Assembly (NCBI RefSeq): GCF_030730925.1
Contig: NZ_JAVAMB010000011.1
Coordinates: 1 to 64,000 of the forward strand
From: Flavobacterium sp. DG2-3
Lineage (GTDB): Bacteria; Bacteroidota; Bacteroidia; Flavobacteriales; Flavobacteriaceae
Reading direction: 5' to 3'
DNA length: 64,000 nt
In this document: in pieces, positions 52,777 to 60,408 of the stretch
Numbering within the stretch: position 1 is the first letter of the stretch
Layout: each line of letters starts with the position of its first letter
Position numbers and translations under genes: made by a program
Notes under the pieces: generated by a model
Databases searched by the model: none
What the model saw: only the letters and a program-made list of their open reading frames with translations
Told to the model about the DNA's origin: nothing

Positions 52777-54063
52777 TTACTGCAAAACTTCATGCATTGC
52801 TTTCGCTTTCAGCAAGCATTCTTCATATTCTTTTTCGGGAATAGATTGTGCTGTAATCGCGCTTCCTACCGAAAAAGAAACATATTTATTTTCCTGATTG
52901 TATAAAATACTTCTGATTACAACATTAAAATCAAAATCTCCATCTGGTGTAAAATAGCCAACTGCACCACTGTACAATCCCCTTTTGGTTTCTTCCAGAT
53001 TTTCGACAATTTCCATTACTGAAATCTTCGGCGCACCTGTCATGCTTCCCATTGGGAATGTTGTTTTTAAAACATCTACAGCAGAATATTGTGGATCTAA
53101 TTTTGATGTAATTGTAGAAATCATTTGATGTACCTGCAAAAACGAATAGATGCCGCAGAGTTCTTCAACCTCAACAGAACCTTTTTGCGAAGTGTGCGAC
53201 AAATCATTTCGAACCAAATCGGTTATCATGATATTTTCAGCTCTTTCTTTTGCGTCTATAGCTAAAGTACTCTTCGATTTTTCATCTTCAACCGGATCTG
53301 CAAAACGTCTCGAAGTTCCTTTAATTGGCTGCGAAATAATCTTCTCTCCTTCCTTTTTCAGATAACGTTCTGGTGAAGCCGAAAGCAGATAGTGTTTGTA
53401 ATTTTTAAAGAAAACCGAAAAAGGAGGCTGCGAAATTTCATTTAATTTTTGAAACTTTTCTAACGGATTAATATTGGCATTTTCAGCATAAAATTCCATA
53501 CAGAAATTGGCTTCGTACATATCTCCAATGTGAATATGTTCCAGCATTTTATTTACTTTCTGAATATACAATTCTTTGGAAATGCGTTGTTTCACTTCGA
53601 CTCCGCTCAGTGTGACAAACGTTTCAGTTTGAGTTTTTACGATTTCCTCAAAATCATCTTCAACCTCATCATCGCAAAGCATTAAATATTGAATTTCAAG
53701 TTCATTTCCTTTCAAAATAAAAATCTTTTTAGGCTGAAAGAAAAACAAATCTGGAAAGTTCAAACCATCAAAATTATTGGATTGAAGTTTTTCTACATCA
53801 TTCTTTAAATCATAAGAAAGATATCCAAAAAGCCAGTCTTTTGTATTTTGCTGATATTGTTTTAAATCTTCAAAAGCATTGTAATAATCGGTTTTTAAAG
53901 ACGTAAAAGCATCTACTGCCAATATGCAGTCAAAACTCGAATACTGCTGCGGATAAGAATTGCTGTCTAAAAAAACGACTTCGCGAAATTGCTGCGCCCA
54001 ACTTAAAAGCTGCTCCTTAAACAGTTTCGGATTGGCAATATTTTTATGGATGGAAACTCTCAA
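52777..54063 (-). CDS. pabB: Aminodeoxychorismate synthase component I
   Basis: PabB aminates chorismate to 4-amino-4-deoxychorismate for folate synthesis. The 428-residue protein has an N-terminal domain (1-145) and a chorismate-binding domain (about 160-425) with SQPIKGTSRR, where Lys in PIKGT marks PabB rather than anthranilate synthase, plus ENIMITDLVRNDL, FPMGSMTGAPKISVMEIVE and GLYSGAVGYF. No in-frame ATG precedes residue 128 and the upstream frame closes at 54082-54084, so TTG at 54063 (LRVSIHK..., read as Met) is the likely start. Residues 149-157 (FVTLSGVEV) are encoded by a dispersed repeat. pabA is not adjacent. Confidence 0.9.
   Translation of the reverse strand: MRVSIHKNIANPKLFKEQLLSWAQQFREVVFLDSNSYPQQYSSFDCILAVDAFTSLKTDYYNAFEDLKQYQQNTKDWLFGYLSYDLKNDVEKLQSNNFDGLNFPDLFFFQPKKIFILKGNELEIQYLMLCDDEVEDDFEEIVKTQTETFVTLSGVEVKQRISKELYIQKVNKMLEHIHIGDMYEANFCMEFYAENANINPLEKFQKLNEISQPPFSVFFKNYKHYLLSASPERYLKKEGEKIISQPIKGTSRRFADPVEDEKSKSTLAIDAKERAENIMITDLVRNDLSHTSQKGSVEVEELCGIYSFLQVHQMISTITSKLDPQYSAVDVLKTTFPMGSMTGAPKISVMEIVENLEETKRGLYSGAVGYFTPDGDFDFNVVIRSILYNQENKYVSFSVGSAITAQSIPEKEYEECLLKAKAMHEVLQ
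53593..53617 (-). repeat. CTGAGCGGAGTCGAAG repeat inside pabB
   Basis: On the minus strand the coding sequence contains CACTGAGCGGAGTCGAAGTG, the same unit found in spacers at 32791-32811 and 36279-36294. It encodes TLSGVEV in the linker between the two PabB domains and keeps the frame. Confidence 0.75.
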
Positions 54064-54194
54064 AAATGGTAATTTTAAAGGTCAAAATTACGACAAAATT
54101 ATTTCATTAGCAGAAAGCAAAAAAAATAATCAAATGATTTGAATCTGATTGCAAAACTGTTAAAAAGACATACTTTTTATAAGAAAAAATTCGT

Positions 54195-54202
54195 TATATT
54201 TG
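54195..54202 (+). promoter_or_regulatory. -7 box upstream of the DoxX-like gene
   Basis: TATATTTG matches the consensus but is 161 bp before the ATG, which would give a long leader. The region between holds no clear structure. Confidence 0.3.
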
Positions 54203-54362
54203 ATATACAATTAGATTAATCCTAAAACAGCCTTGATTTGATTGTAAAATCCTTAAAAAAGAACCTCAAAAAACATAATTTGTGATTCTACTTTGAGCTT
54301 TTAGATTGCATCTTTTCCAATAACTTAATTATATTTTTTAACCCTAAAAAATCCTAAGTATT

Positions 54363-54737
54363 ATGAAAATTGCCACCATTATTGTCCGCGTTTTAATTGG
54401 CCTTTTGCTGCTTTTTGCCTCTATCAGTTACTTTTTTCACTTGATGCCTGAACCTGAAACTACAGGAAATTTTAAAGCTTTTAATGTAGGTTTAATGGCT
54501 GCGACTTATTTGATGCCTTTAGCAAAATCAATTGAGCTGCTTTGTGGAATTGCATTTGTAACTGGGCGTTATGTAACTTTAGCAAACGTCTTGATCTTAC
54601 CTATTACGGTAAATATTTTGTTTATCAATTATTTTCTTGCACCCGAAGGCTTGCCTATTGCCGTACTTTTATTTCTAGGAAATTTATTTTTGATTTACAG
54701 ATACTGGGATAATTATAAAAGTGTTTTTACAGCATAA
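54363..54737 (+). CDS. DoxX-like small membrane protein
   Basis: The 124-residue protein has four membrane helices (about 4-22, 42-63, 68-90 and 97-115) and the DoxX-family opening IIVRVLIGLLLLFASISYFF. DoxX-like proteins include subunits of thiosulfate:quinone oxidoreductase and many uncharacterised small membrane proteins; no cofactor motif is seen. It is monocistronic. Confidence 0.8.
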   Translation: MKIATIIVRVLIGLLLLFASISYFFHLMPEPETTGNFKAFNVGLMAATYLMPLAKSIELLCGIAFVTGRYVTLANVLILPITVNILFINYFLAPEGLPIAVLLFLGNLFLIYRYWDNYKSVFTA

Positions 54738-54752
54738 ATCATTTTTAAATAA

Positions 54753-54800
54753 AAACAAAAAGTCCGTTCCGATAGATTAACGGGACGGACTTTTTGTTTT
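54753..54800. terminator. Bidirectional terminator between the DoxX-like and lipocalin genes
   Basis: A stem of about 18 bp (AAACAAAAAGTCCGTTCC 54753-54770 with 54782-54800, one G-T pair) with A on the left and T on the right serves both convergent genes. Confidence 0.85.
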
Positions 54801-55343
54801 CTAATTCATCTTATCGTGTTTCACCCAAACCAAATCGGTTACGTTATACCCAATTTCCTGAGCTTTGATAAGAAAATCTGCTTTTACACTTTCTGGAATT
54901 GTTTTTTCTCTAGAAAGTATCCACATGTATTTTAAACTTTCTCCGGCCACAAGCGCATATTTGTAATCAGGATCGATTGCAACGACATTGTAACCAGAAT
55001 AAAAAGGACCAAAAAATGAGACTTTCAGCATACCAATATTGTCTTTTTTGACAAATCTAGCTTTCCCGACACTTTGTTCCCATTTGTCTTTTTTGACATT
55101 ATAGCCCTTATTATCGACTTTTATAGTTTTATCTTCATTTAAAGAATACTCGGCTGTTACATTGTTCAAATCTCTTTCCCATTTGTAATCTAATCTGGCA
55201 ATTTCGTACCATTTTCCGAGATATTTCGCGCTGTCAAAGTTTGTTACAGCTTTTGCATTTTTTGGAATTCCGCCTCCGCATGAGCTTAATGCGATCCCAA
55301 TACCTGCTCCAATTAGAATTGGAACTATATATCTATTTTTCAT
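54801..55343 (-). CDS. blc: Outer-membrane lipocalin
   Basis: Bacterial lipocalins bind lipids at the outer membrane and are induced by envelope stress in E. coli. The 180-residue product has a lipoprotein signal (GIGIALSSC, Cys22), the lipocalin signature YLGKWYEIARLD (about 41-52), and later strands FFGPFYSGYNVVAIDPDYKYALVAGES and YMWILSREKTI. The length is normal for Blc. It is monocistronic with a shared terminator downstream. Confidence 0.9.
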   Translation of the reverse strand: MKNRYIVPILIGAGIGIALSSCGGGIPKNAKAVTNFDSAKYLGKWYEIARLDYKWERDLNNVTAEYSLNEDKTIKVDNKGYNVKKDKWEQSVGKARFVKKDNIGMLKVSFFGPFYSGYNVVAIDPDYKYALVAGESLKYMWILSREKTIPESVKADFLIKAQEIGYNVTDLVWVKHDKMN

Positions 55344-55452
55344 AATCCTATCTTTTTAATAATCATAAAGATAGCACCAGAATTACACATCTAATTTACA
55401 AAATTATTTTTGATTATTATAAGATCCAAAGCTTAAATTTTAAGCACAAAAA

Positions 55453-55495
55453 AAACCGTCCCGTCTCGTCAAATTCTGACGAGACGGGACGGTTT
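55453..55495 (-). terminator. Terminator of lpd
   Basis: A perfect 19-bp stem (55453-55471 with 55477-55495, core CCGTCCCGTCTCGTCA) with a 5-nt loop, followed by a T run on the minus strand, 17 bp after the lpd stop. Confidence 0.9.
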
Positions 55496-55512
55496 ATATA
55501 TTTCTACGTATA

Positions 55513-56916
55513 TTATACGTGTAAAGCTCTATTTTCTGTAGCTGCCAATGCTGCTTCTTTTACCGCTTCCGCGAAAGTCGGGTGCGCATGGCTCATTCTA
55601 GAAATATCTTCAGCAGAAGCTTTAAATTCCATTGCAGTAACTGCTTCAGCAATTAAATCTGCTGTACGCGCTCCAATCATGTGAACTCCTAAAACTTCGT
55701 CTGTTTTTTCGTCAGCCAAGATTTTTACGAATCCATCTAAGTCAGCACTTGCTCTTGCACGCCCTAAAGCTTTGAATGGGAAACTTCCAGATTTGTATTT
55801 CACTCCTGCAGCTTTCAATTGCTCTTCTGTTTGTCCAACAGCTGCAACCTCTGGCCAAGTGTAAACAACACCAGGAATTAAGTTATAATCGATATGCGGT
55901 TTTTGACCTGCTAAGATTTCAGCAACCATTACTCCTTCTTCTTCCGCTTTGTGCGCTAACATTGCTCCACGAACAACATCACCAATTGCGTAGATATTTG
56001 GAACACTAGTTTGTAAATGATCGTTTACCTCAACTTGTCCTCTGTCTGAAATTTTAACTCCTGCTTTGTCAGCATTTAGCCCGTCTGTGTACGGACGACG
56101 ACCAACAGAAACTAATGAATAATCTCCTTCTAAAGTAATTTTTTCTCCTTTTGCATTTTCAGCTTGAACAACAACAGCATCACCGTTTCTTTCAACTGAT
56201 TTTACTTTGTGAGAAACGTAGAATTTCATTCCTTGTTTTTTCAACACTTTAGTCAATTCTTTAGACAATGAACCGTCCATTCCTGGAATGATTCTGTCCA
56301 TGAATTCAACCACAGAAACCTGAGCTCCTAAACGCAAGTAAACTTGTCCAAGCTCGATTCCGATAACTCCTCCTCCGATGATAACTAAGTGTTTTGGAAC
56401 TTCTTTTAAAGCTAAAGCTTCAGTAGAAGTGATGATTCTTTCTTTATCAATTTTGATGAATGGTAAAGAAGATGGTTTTGATCCTGTAGCAATTACAGTA
56501 TATTTTGCTTCGATAGTTTCTGATGTTCCGTCAGCTTTTGCAACAGCGATGTGCGTTGCGTCTACGAAAGAACCTAAACCATTGAAAACAGTAATTTTAT
56601 TTTTATCCATTAAGTAGTTGATTCCACCTACGGTTTGATCTACAACGGCTTGCTTACGCGCAATCATTTTCTCTAAATTGATTTTTACATCACCAGAAAC
56701 TTCGATTCCGTGATCTGCAAAATGAGCAATTTCAGCATAATGATGAGAAGATGATAATAATGCTTTTGAAGGAATACAACCTACGTTAAGGCAAGTTCCT
56801 CCTAATGAATTATATTTTTCTACAATAGCAGTTTTGAAACCTAATTGTGCGCAACGAATTGCTGATACATATCCGCCAGGACCTGAACCTATAATGACTA
56901 CGTCAAATGAACTCAT
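55513..56916 (-). CDS. lpdA: Dihydrolipoyl dehydrogenase
   Basis: This E3 flavoprotein reoxidises dihydrolipoamide in the 2-oxoacid dehydrogenase complexes and the glycine cleavage system, reducing NAD+. The 467-residue protein has the FAD site VVIIGSGPGGYVSAIR (6-21), redox-active Cys42 and Cys47 in GGTCLNVGCIPSK, the NAD site LVIIGGGVIGIELGQVY, YAIGDVVRGAMLAHKAEEEG and the active-site His-Glu pair in SHAHPTFAEAVKEA. The length is typical. No E1 or E2 gene is adjacent, so it probably serves several complexes. Confidence 0.95.
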   Translation of the reverse strand: MSSFDVVIIGSGPGGYVSAIRCAQLGFKTAIVEKYNSLGGTCLNVGCIPSKALLSSSHHYAEIAHFADHGIEVSGDVKINLEKMIARKQAVVDQTVGGINYLMDKNKITVFNGLGSFVDATHIAVAKADGTSETIEAKYTVIATGSKPSSLPFIKIDKERIITSTEALALKEVPKHLVIIGGGVIGIELGQVYLRLGAQVSVVEFMDRIIPGMDGSLSKELTKVLKKQGMKFYVSHKVKSVERNGDAVVVQAENAKGEKITLEGDYSLVSVGRRPYTDGLNADKAGVKISDRGQVEVNDHLQTSVPNIYAIGDVVRGAMLAHKAEEEGVMVAEILAGQKPHIDYNLIPGVVYTWPEVAAVGQTEEQLKAAGVKYKSGSFPFKALGRARASADLDGFVKILADEKTDEVLGVHMIGARTADLIAEAVTAMEFKASAEDISRMSHAHPTFAEAVKEAALAATENRALHV

Positions 56917-56943
56917 AGTTTATCTATTTTATTTTAAGCGTCA

Positions 56944-56951
56944 CAAATTTA
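56944..56951 (-). promoter_or_regulatory. -7 box of lpd
   Basis: On the minus strand this reads TAAATTTG, 28 bp before the lpd ATG. Confidence 0.5.
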
Positions 56952-57082
56952 AGGAATAAAGTTTTGTTTAAAGTTTAAATTCCAATGTTTTTTGTGTGAA
57001 ATTTTGAGGTTTTGTGGCGCAGAGATTAGCGGAGGTTTATCGCGAAGCTTCACAAAGTTTTTTGTTTGCATTGTGATTTTTT

Positions 57083-57134
57083 TTGCCACGAAGGCGCTAA
57101 GACGCAAAGTTTTTTACCCACGAATTCCCTAATT
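57083..57134. repeat. GCCACGAAGGCGCTAAG repeat fragment
   Basis: GCCACGAAGGCGCTAAGACG (57084-57103) followed by CAAAGTTTTTT and ACGAATTCCCTAATTT matches the tract at 63833-63880 in the same order. It appears to be a half element without its inverted partner. Confidence 0.6.
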
Positions 57135-57772
57135 TACTTTCCTCCAATCCACACTATTCCTTTTGGAACATAATATAAATTATCCAGACCATCATCTGTA
57201 TTCACTTCAATTTTAGTATAATTACTGTTTTTTAATTTTTGCAAAAATCTAATCGAATAATTGCAATCTTCCTTACCCGCATAATATTCTATTGATGTGA
57301 GCAATTCTTTTTCACTGTAAATAAAATCATCTGAATAGGATTCCCATATAAAATCACTATTTAACATCTTATGAAAATTTAAAATCTTTTTCGACACATC
57401 TATTCTTCTAAAATAATTTTCATAATACCCGATTTTATCTCCTATTGAGCAAATAACTTGTGACTTCGATATATTTGACTCAAATAAATATATTTTCAAA
57501 AAATATTCAATGCCAAGTTTGTCAAGCTCAATTTTCCAATTATTATAAATTTCTTCAAGACCCCAAATTATATCTTTTCTTGTTTTGCCTTTGGGTTCTG
57601 AAAAATTAGTATTTCCTATTGAAATATTACAATAAGGCTCAATATCTAAATAAACATAATCATATTGGTTTGCTAGAAAATCCGAAATATTTATATTTTT
57701 TTTCGACGCTGTCCATTTTTTAATTTTCCTTTGAATCCTTTTATGACCGCGTACTTTTGTTGTTCTAATCAT
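57134..57772 (-). CDS. Unknown protein, second gene of a two-gene cassette
   Basis: I do not recognise this 212-residue protein. The N-terminus is very basic (TTKVRGHKRIQRKIKKWTASK), followed by an acidic and aromatic body (YDYVYLDIEPYCNISIGN, DIIWGLEEIYNNWKIELDKL) with no membrane segment. The AT content is clearly above that of the neighbouring lpd gene and the codons are rare-type, which suggests an accessory gene. Its start overlaps the 49-residue gene by 8 bp. It might be a toxin- or effector-like partner, but no nuclease or kinase motif is visible. Confidence 0.6.
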   Translation of the reverse strand: MIRTTKVRGHKRIQRKIKKWTASKKNINISDFLANQYDYVYLDIEPYCNISIGNTNFSEPKGKTRKDIIWGLEEIYNNWKIELDKLGIEYFLKIYLFESNISKSQVICSIGDKIGYYENYFRRIDVSKKILNFHKMLNSDFIWESYSDDFIYSEKELLTSIEYYAGKEDCNYSIRFLQKLKNSNYTKIEVNTDDGLDNLYYVPKGIVWIGGK

Positions 57773-57914
57773 ATTTCGAATTTAGACGTTGTTCTACTTC
57801 TTCCCAAGAGCTTCCCTGAATTTCTCCAGACAAATATTTTTCTCGTACTTCAGCGATTAAATTATAATGTGAATCTGGAATGACTGACTCTTTTTCGTGA
57901 TTATTTACTTCCAT
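57765..57914 (-). CDS. Small protein with antitoxin-like C-terminus
   Basis: From ATG 57914 the product has 49 residues (MEVNNHEKESVIPDSHYNL...). The open frame extends to 57989, but those 75 bases belong to a palindromic repeat, so the shorter start is chosen. The C-terminal part (REKYLSGEIQGSSWEEVEQR) is reminiscent of the tail of small addiction-module components in Bacteroidetes, where a W-x-E-V/L motif is common; this is a weak similarity. It overlaps the next gene by 8 bp, so both are translated together. Confidence 0.5.
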   Translation of the reverse strand: MEVNNHEKESVIPDSHYNLIAEVREKYLSGEIQGSSWEEVEQRLNSKYD

Positions 57915-57982
57915 TTTATCCCTATTTAGATTCAAATTTAAAAATTTAATTAATCTAAAAGCACGAAGTGTATCCCAAAAGT

Positions 57983-58085
57983 CTGTCATTTCGACGAAGG
58001 AGAAATCTCCGCGAGTAGCTCCTCACAGAATTTCGCCAATCTTTGTAGAGTTTCTCGCGAAGATTTCTCGTTCCTCGAAATGACA
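57983..58085. repeat. Palindromic element related to that at 36333
   Basis: CTGTCATTTCGACGAAGGAG (57983-58002) with its continuation GAAATC pairs with GATTTCTCGTTCCTCGAAAT...GACA (58062-58085) with a few mismatches. The central CGCCAATCTTTGT is identical to that in the 36333-36440 element although the stem sequences have diverged. Confidence 0.78.
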
Positions 58086-58132
58086 AAAAATACGTTCAAC
58101 ACTACAAGAAAAAACCTTAGAATCTCAGCATC

Positions 58133-58591
58133 TTAGAAAGAAATCACCGTCGAATTCTTCACTTCGCTAATCATAAACATACTTTGTGTGCTTCCGATAT
58201 GCTGAAGCGAAGTCAGTTTGGTCACTAAAAATTCTCTATATGCTTCCATATCTTTCACTAGAACTTTCAGGATATAATCGTAATCGCCGCTTACGTGATG
58301 GCATTCTAAAACTTCTGGAAGTTTGATGACTTCACTTTCAAATTTGGTAAGGAATTCTTTGGTATGCTGAATGAGTTTTAAATGGCAGAAAACCACAAAT
58401 CCTTTTTCGATTTTGGATTTATCTACAAGGGCGGCATAGTTTTTTATTATGCCTTCACGTTCCAGTTTTTTGATTCTTTCATAAACTGCCGTTACAGATA
58501 AGTTAAGTTTTAATGACAATTCTTTGTTGGTCTTTTTACTATCGGTTTGAAGTAAAACGAGGAGTTTTTTATCTATTACGTCTAATGTCAT
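58133..58591 (-). CDS. Lrp/AsnC-family transcriptional regulator
   Basis: The 152-residue regulator has an N-terminal HTH (LDVIDKKLLVLLQTDSKKTNKELSLKLNLSVTAVYERIKKLEREGII shortened: about residues 3-50) and a C-terminal RAM domain (KLPEVLECHHVSGDYDYILKV, about 95-115) that binds amino acids and forms dimers. It is divergent from the Cys/Met PLP-enzyme gene at 59067, a common pairing, so it is likely to control that gene in response to an amino acid. The 475-bp gap contains a structured repeat rather than only operators. Confidence 0.93.
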   Translation of the reverse strand: MTLDVIDKKLLVLLQTDSKKTNKELSLKLNLSVTAVYERIKKLEREGIIKNYAALVDKSKIEKGFVVFCHLKLIQHTKEFLTKFESEVIKLPEVLECHHVSGDYDYILKVLVKDMEAYREFLVTKLTSLQHIGSTQSMFMISEVKNSTVISF

Positions 58592-58791
58592 GTTTGTTGT
58601 TTTTGGTTTGTTGTTTGTTGTTATGTAGCAAATCGGAAAAATCTTCTATAGAATCGTATATAATTAATCAAATTTAGATTAAAAATCATTAATAAACATA
58701 TTTTTATAGTTTTAAAATCTAATTTTTAATTATACTGTTGTTTAATTTTCTAAACAAACCTTCCTTTGAATAAATTTTATTTTGAAAACTG

Positions 58792-58948
58792 GAGCCCTAG
58801 CCCTGATAGAAGTGGAAAGCCCGGAGTAAAAAAGGCAAAAATTTCTTGTTCTAAAAAAGCGACCAGCGGAAGCTCTTTGTAGGACACTAGAAATTTTGAC
58901 TTTTTTGCGAGGACTTGAAACGGATAGCAGGAATAGCTTCTAAAAAAT
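58792..58948 (+). ncRNA. Structured element copy 3 (candidate Flavo-1 RNA)
   Basis: The 5' block CCCTGATAGAAGTGG (58801-58815) and the 3' block GGATAGCAGGAATAGCTTCT (58922-58941) match copies at 36471 and 40226; the central hairpin here is long (AAAAAAGGCAAAAATTTCT pairing with AGAAATTTTGACTTTTTT). CCTG pairs with CAGG, whereas the other copies have CCCG and CGG(G), a compensated change. GAAGT pairs with GCTTC. It lies about 120 bp upstream of the Cys/Met PLP-enzyme gene. Confidence 0.58.
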
Positions 58949-58959
58949 TCCAATAATGA

Positions 58960-58991
58960 AATTGCTTTGCCTATTCGCTAGCGCTCGGGTC
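58960..58991. repeat. Inverted copy of the GACCCGAGCG repeat
   Basis: The reverse complement reads GACCCGAGCGCTAGCGAATA and continues to 32 bases; it matches 34474-34505 with three differences. It follows structured element copy 3 directly. Confidence 0.72.
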
Positions 58992-59066
58992 CAAATTCCA
59001 AAAATTGGTTTAAAGTTCAAACAACGTGAAACTTGAAACCTGAAACAACAAAAAACAAAAAAACTT

Positions 59067-60293
59067 ATGAAAGACTTTAACCCAGCAGATAAAATTCAGG
59101 ATTTACAATACTTTGGCGAATTTGGCGGTGTGAATCCGTCGATTTCTGATTCTTCTACTTATACTTTTTTATCGGCTAAAACTATGTTTGATACTTTTGA
59201 GGGCAATATGGAAGGCTGTTATTTGTATTCGCGCCATTCTTCGCCCAGTAATTTGTATTTGGATCAGGCTTTGGCGGCGATGGAAGGAACGGAAACGGCC
59301 AATGTTTCGGCTTCGGGAATGGGCGCGATTACGCCTACTCTATTGCAGTTGTGTGGTACAGGCGATCATATTGTTTCGAGCCGAACGATTTATGGCGGAA
59401 CGTATGCTTTTCTGAAAAATTTTACGCCTCGTTTTGGCATTGAAACGAGTTTTGTAGACATCACTAAATTGGATGTTGTGGAAGCCGCAATTACTTCTAA
59501 AACTAAAGTTTTGTATTGTGAAACGGTGAGTAATCCGCTTTTGGAAGTGGCTGACATTCGCGGTTTGGCAACAATTGCTAAAAGACATAATTTAAAACTG
59601 GTTGTCGATAATACGTTTTCGCCTTTATCGGTTTCTCCAGCAAAATTAGGCGCTGATATTGTAATTCATTCTTTAACCAAATACATTAACGGAAGCAGTG
59701 ACACGGTTGGTGGTGTGACTTGCGCTTCGAAAGAATTTATTAATTCGCTTAAAAATGTAAATTCTGGCGCAAGCATGCTTTTGGGACCAACTATGGATAG
59801 TTTGCGTTCTGCAAGTGTGATGAAAAATCTTAGAACATTGCATATCAGAATTAAACAGCACAGCCATAATGCACATTTTCTGGCTGATCAATTTGAGAAA
59901 GACGGCTTAAAAACAGTTTATCCTGGATTGAAAAGTCACCCGAGTCATGAATTGTACAAAACGATGATAAATCCTGAATATGGCTTTGGCGGAATGCTGA
60001 CGATTGATGTTGGCACTTTAGCGAAAGCAAATGAATTAATGGAGTTAATGCAGGAAAGAAATTTAGGTTATCTAGCGGTAAGTTTAGGCTTTTATAAAAC
60101 ATTATTCAGCGCACCAGGAACTTCAACTTCTAGCGAGATTCCGTTAGAAGAGCAGGCAGAAATGGGATTGACAGATGGTTTAATTCGTTTTTCTATTGGC
60201 TTAGACAACGACATTCAGCGCACTTACGAAATGATGAAGGATTGTATGACAGAGCTCGGAGTCTTAAAAAAAGAAACACTTCTCTATAAATAA
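59067..60293 (+). CDS. Cys/Met-metabolism PLP enzyme (methionine gamma-lyase-like)
   Basis: The 408-residue protein belongs to the trans-sulfuration PLP family: YSRHSSPSNLYLDQALAAMEGTE (about 54-76), SASGMGAITPTLLQL, VVDNTFSPL with the PLP-binding Asp181, the Schiff-base Lys205 in HSLTKYINGSSD and a C-terminal RFSIGLDND. Members are methionine gamma-lyase, cystathionine gamma-synthase or lyase, and O-acetylhomoserine sulfhydrylase; the phosphate-loop Tyr-Ser-Arg is conserved in all, so the exact reaction is open. The divergent Lrp-type gene suggests amino-acid-controlled catabolism, which favours a lyase. Confidence 0.87.
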   Translation: MKDFNPADKIQDLQYFGEFGGVNPSISDSSTYTFLSAKTMFDTFEGNMEGCYLYSRHSSPSNLYLDQALAAMEGTETANVSASGMGAITPTLLQLCGTGDHIVSSRTIYGGTYAFLKNFTPRFGIETSFVDITKLDVVEAAITSKTKVLYCETVSNPLLEVADIRGLATIAKRHNLKLVVDNTFSPLSVSPAKLGADIVIHSLTKYINGSSDTVGGVTCASKEFINSLKNVNSGASMLLGPTMDSLRSASVMKNLRTLHIRIKQHSHNAHFLADQFEKDGLKTVYPGLKSHPSHELYKTMINPEYGFGGMLTIDVGTLAKANELMELMQERNLGYLAVSLGFYKTLFSAPGTSTSSEIPLEEQAEMGLTDGLIRFSIGLDNDIQRTYEMMKDCMTELGVLKKETLLYK

Positions 60294-60322
60294 ATTTGCA
60301 AGATTTTTTAGTAGTTTGTTTG

Positions 60323-60358
60323 AATCCGCTAGAGATTTTCTCTAAGCGGATTTTTTTC
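60323..60358 (+). terminator. Terminator after the Cys/Met PLP enzyme
   Basis: AATCCGCT-AGAGA (60323-60335) pairs with TCTCT-AGCGGATT (60339-60352, one bulged A), with a T run. Confidence 0.85.
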
Positions 60359-60373
60359 TTCTAATTTCAACAA

Positions 60374-60403
60374 AAAAGCCATTCTGAATCCAGAACGGCT
60401 TTT
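60374..60403 (-). terminator. Terminator of the DUF695 gene
   Basis: AAAAGCC-TTCTG pairs with CAGAA-GGCTTTT around AATC, with one internal mismatch, directly after the minus-strand stop. Confidence 0.75.
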
Positions 60404-60408
60404 GTACT

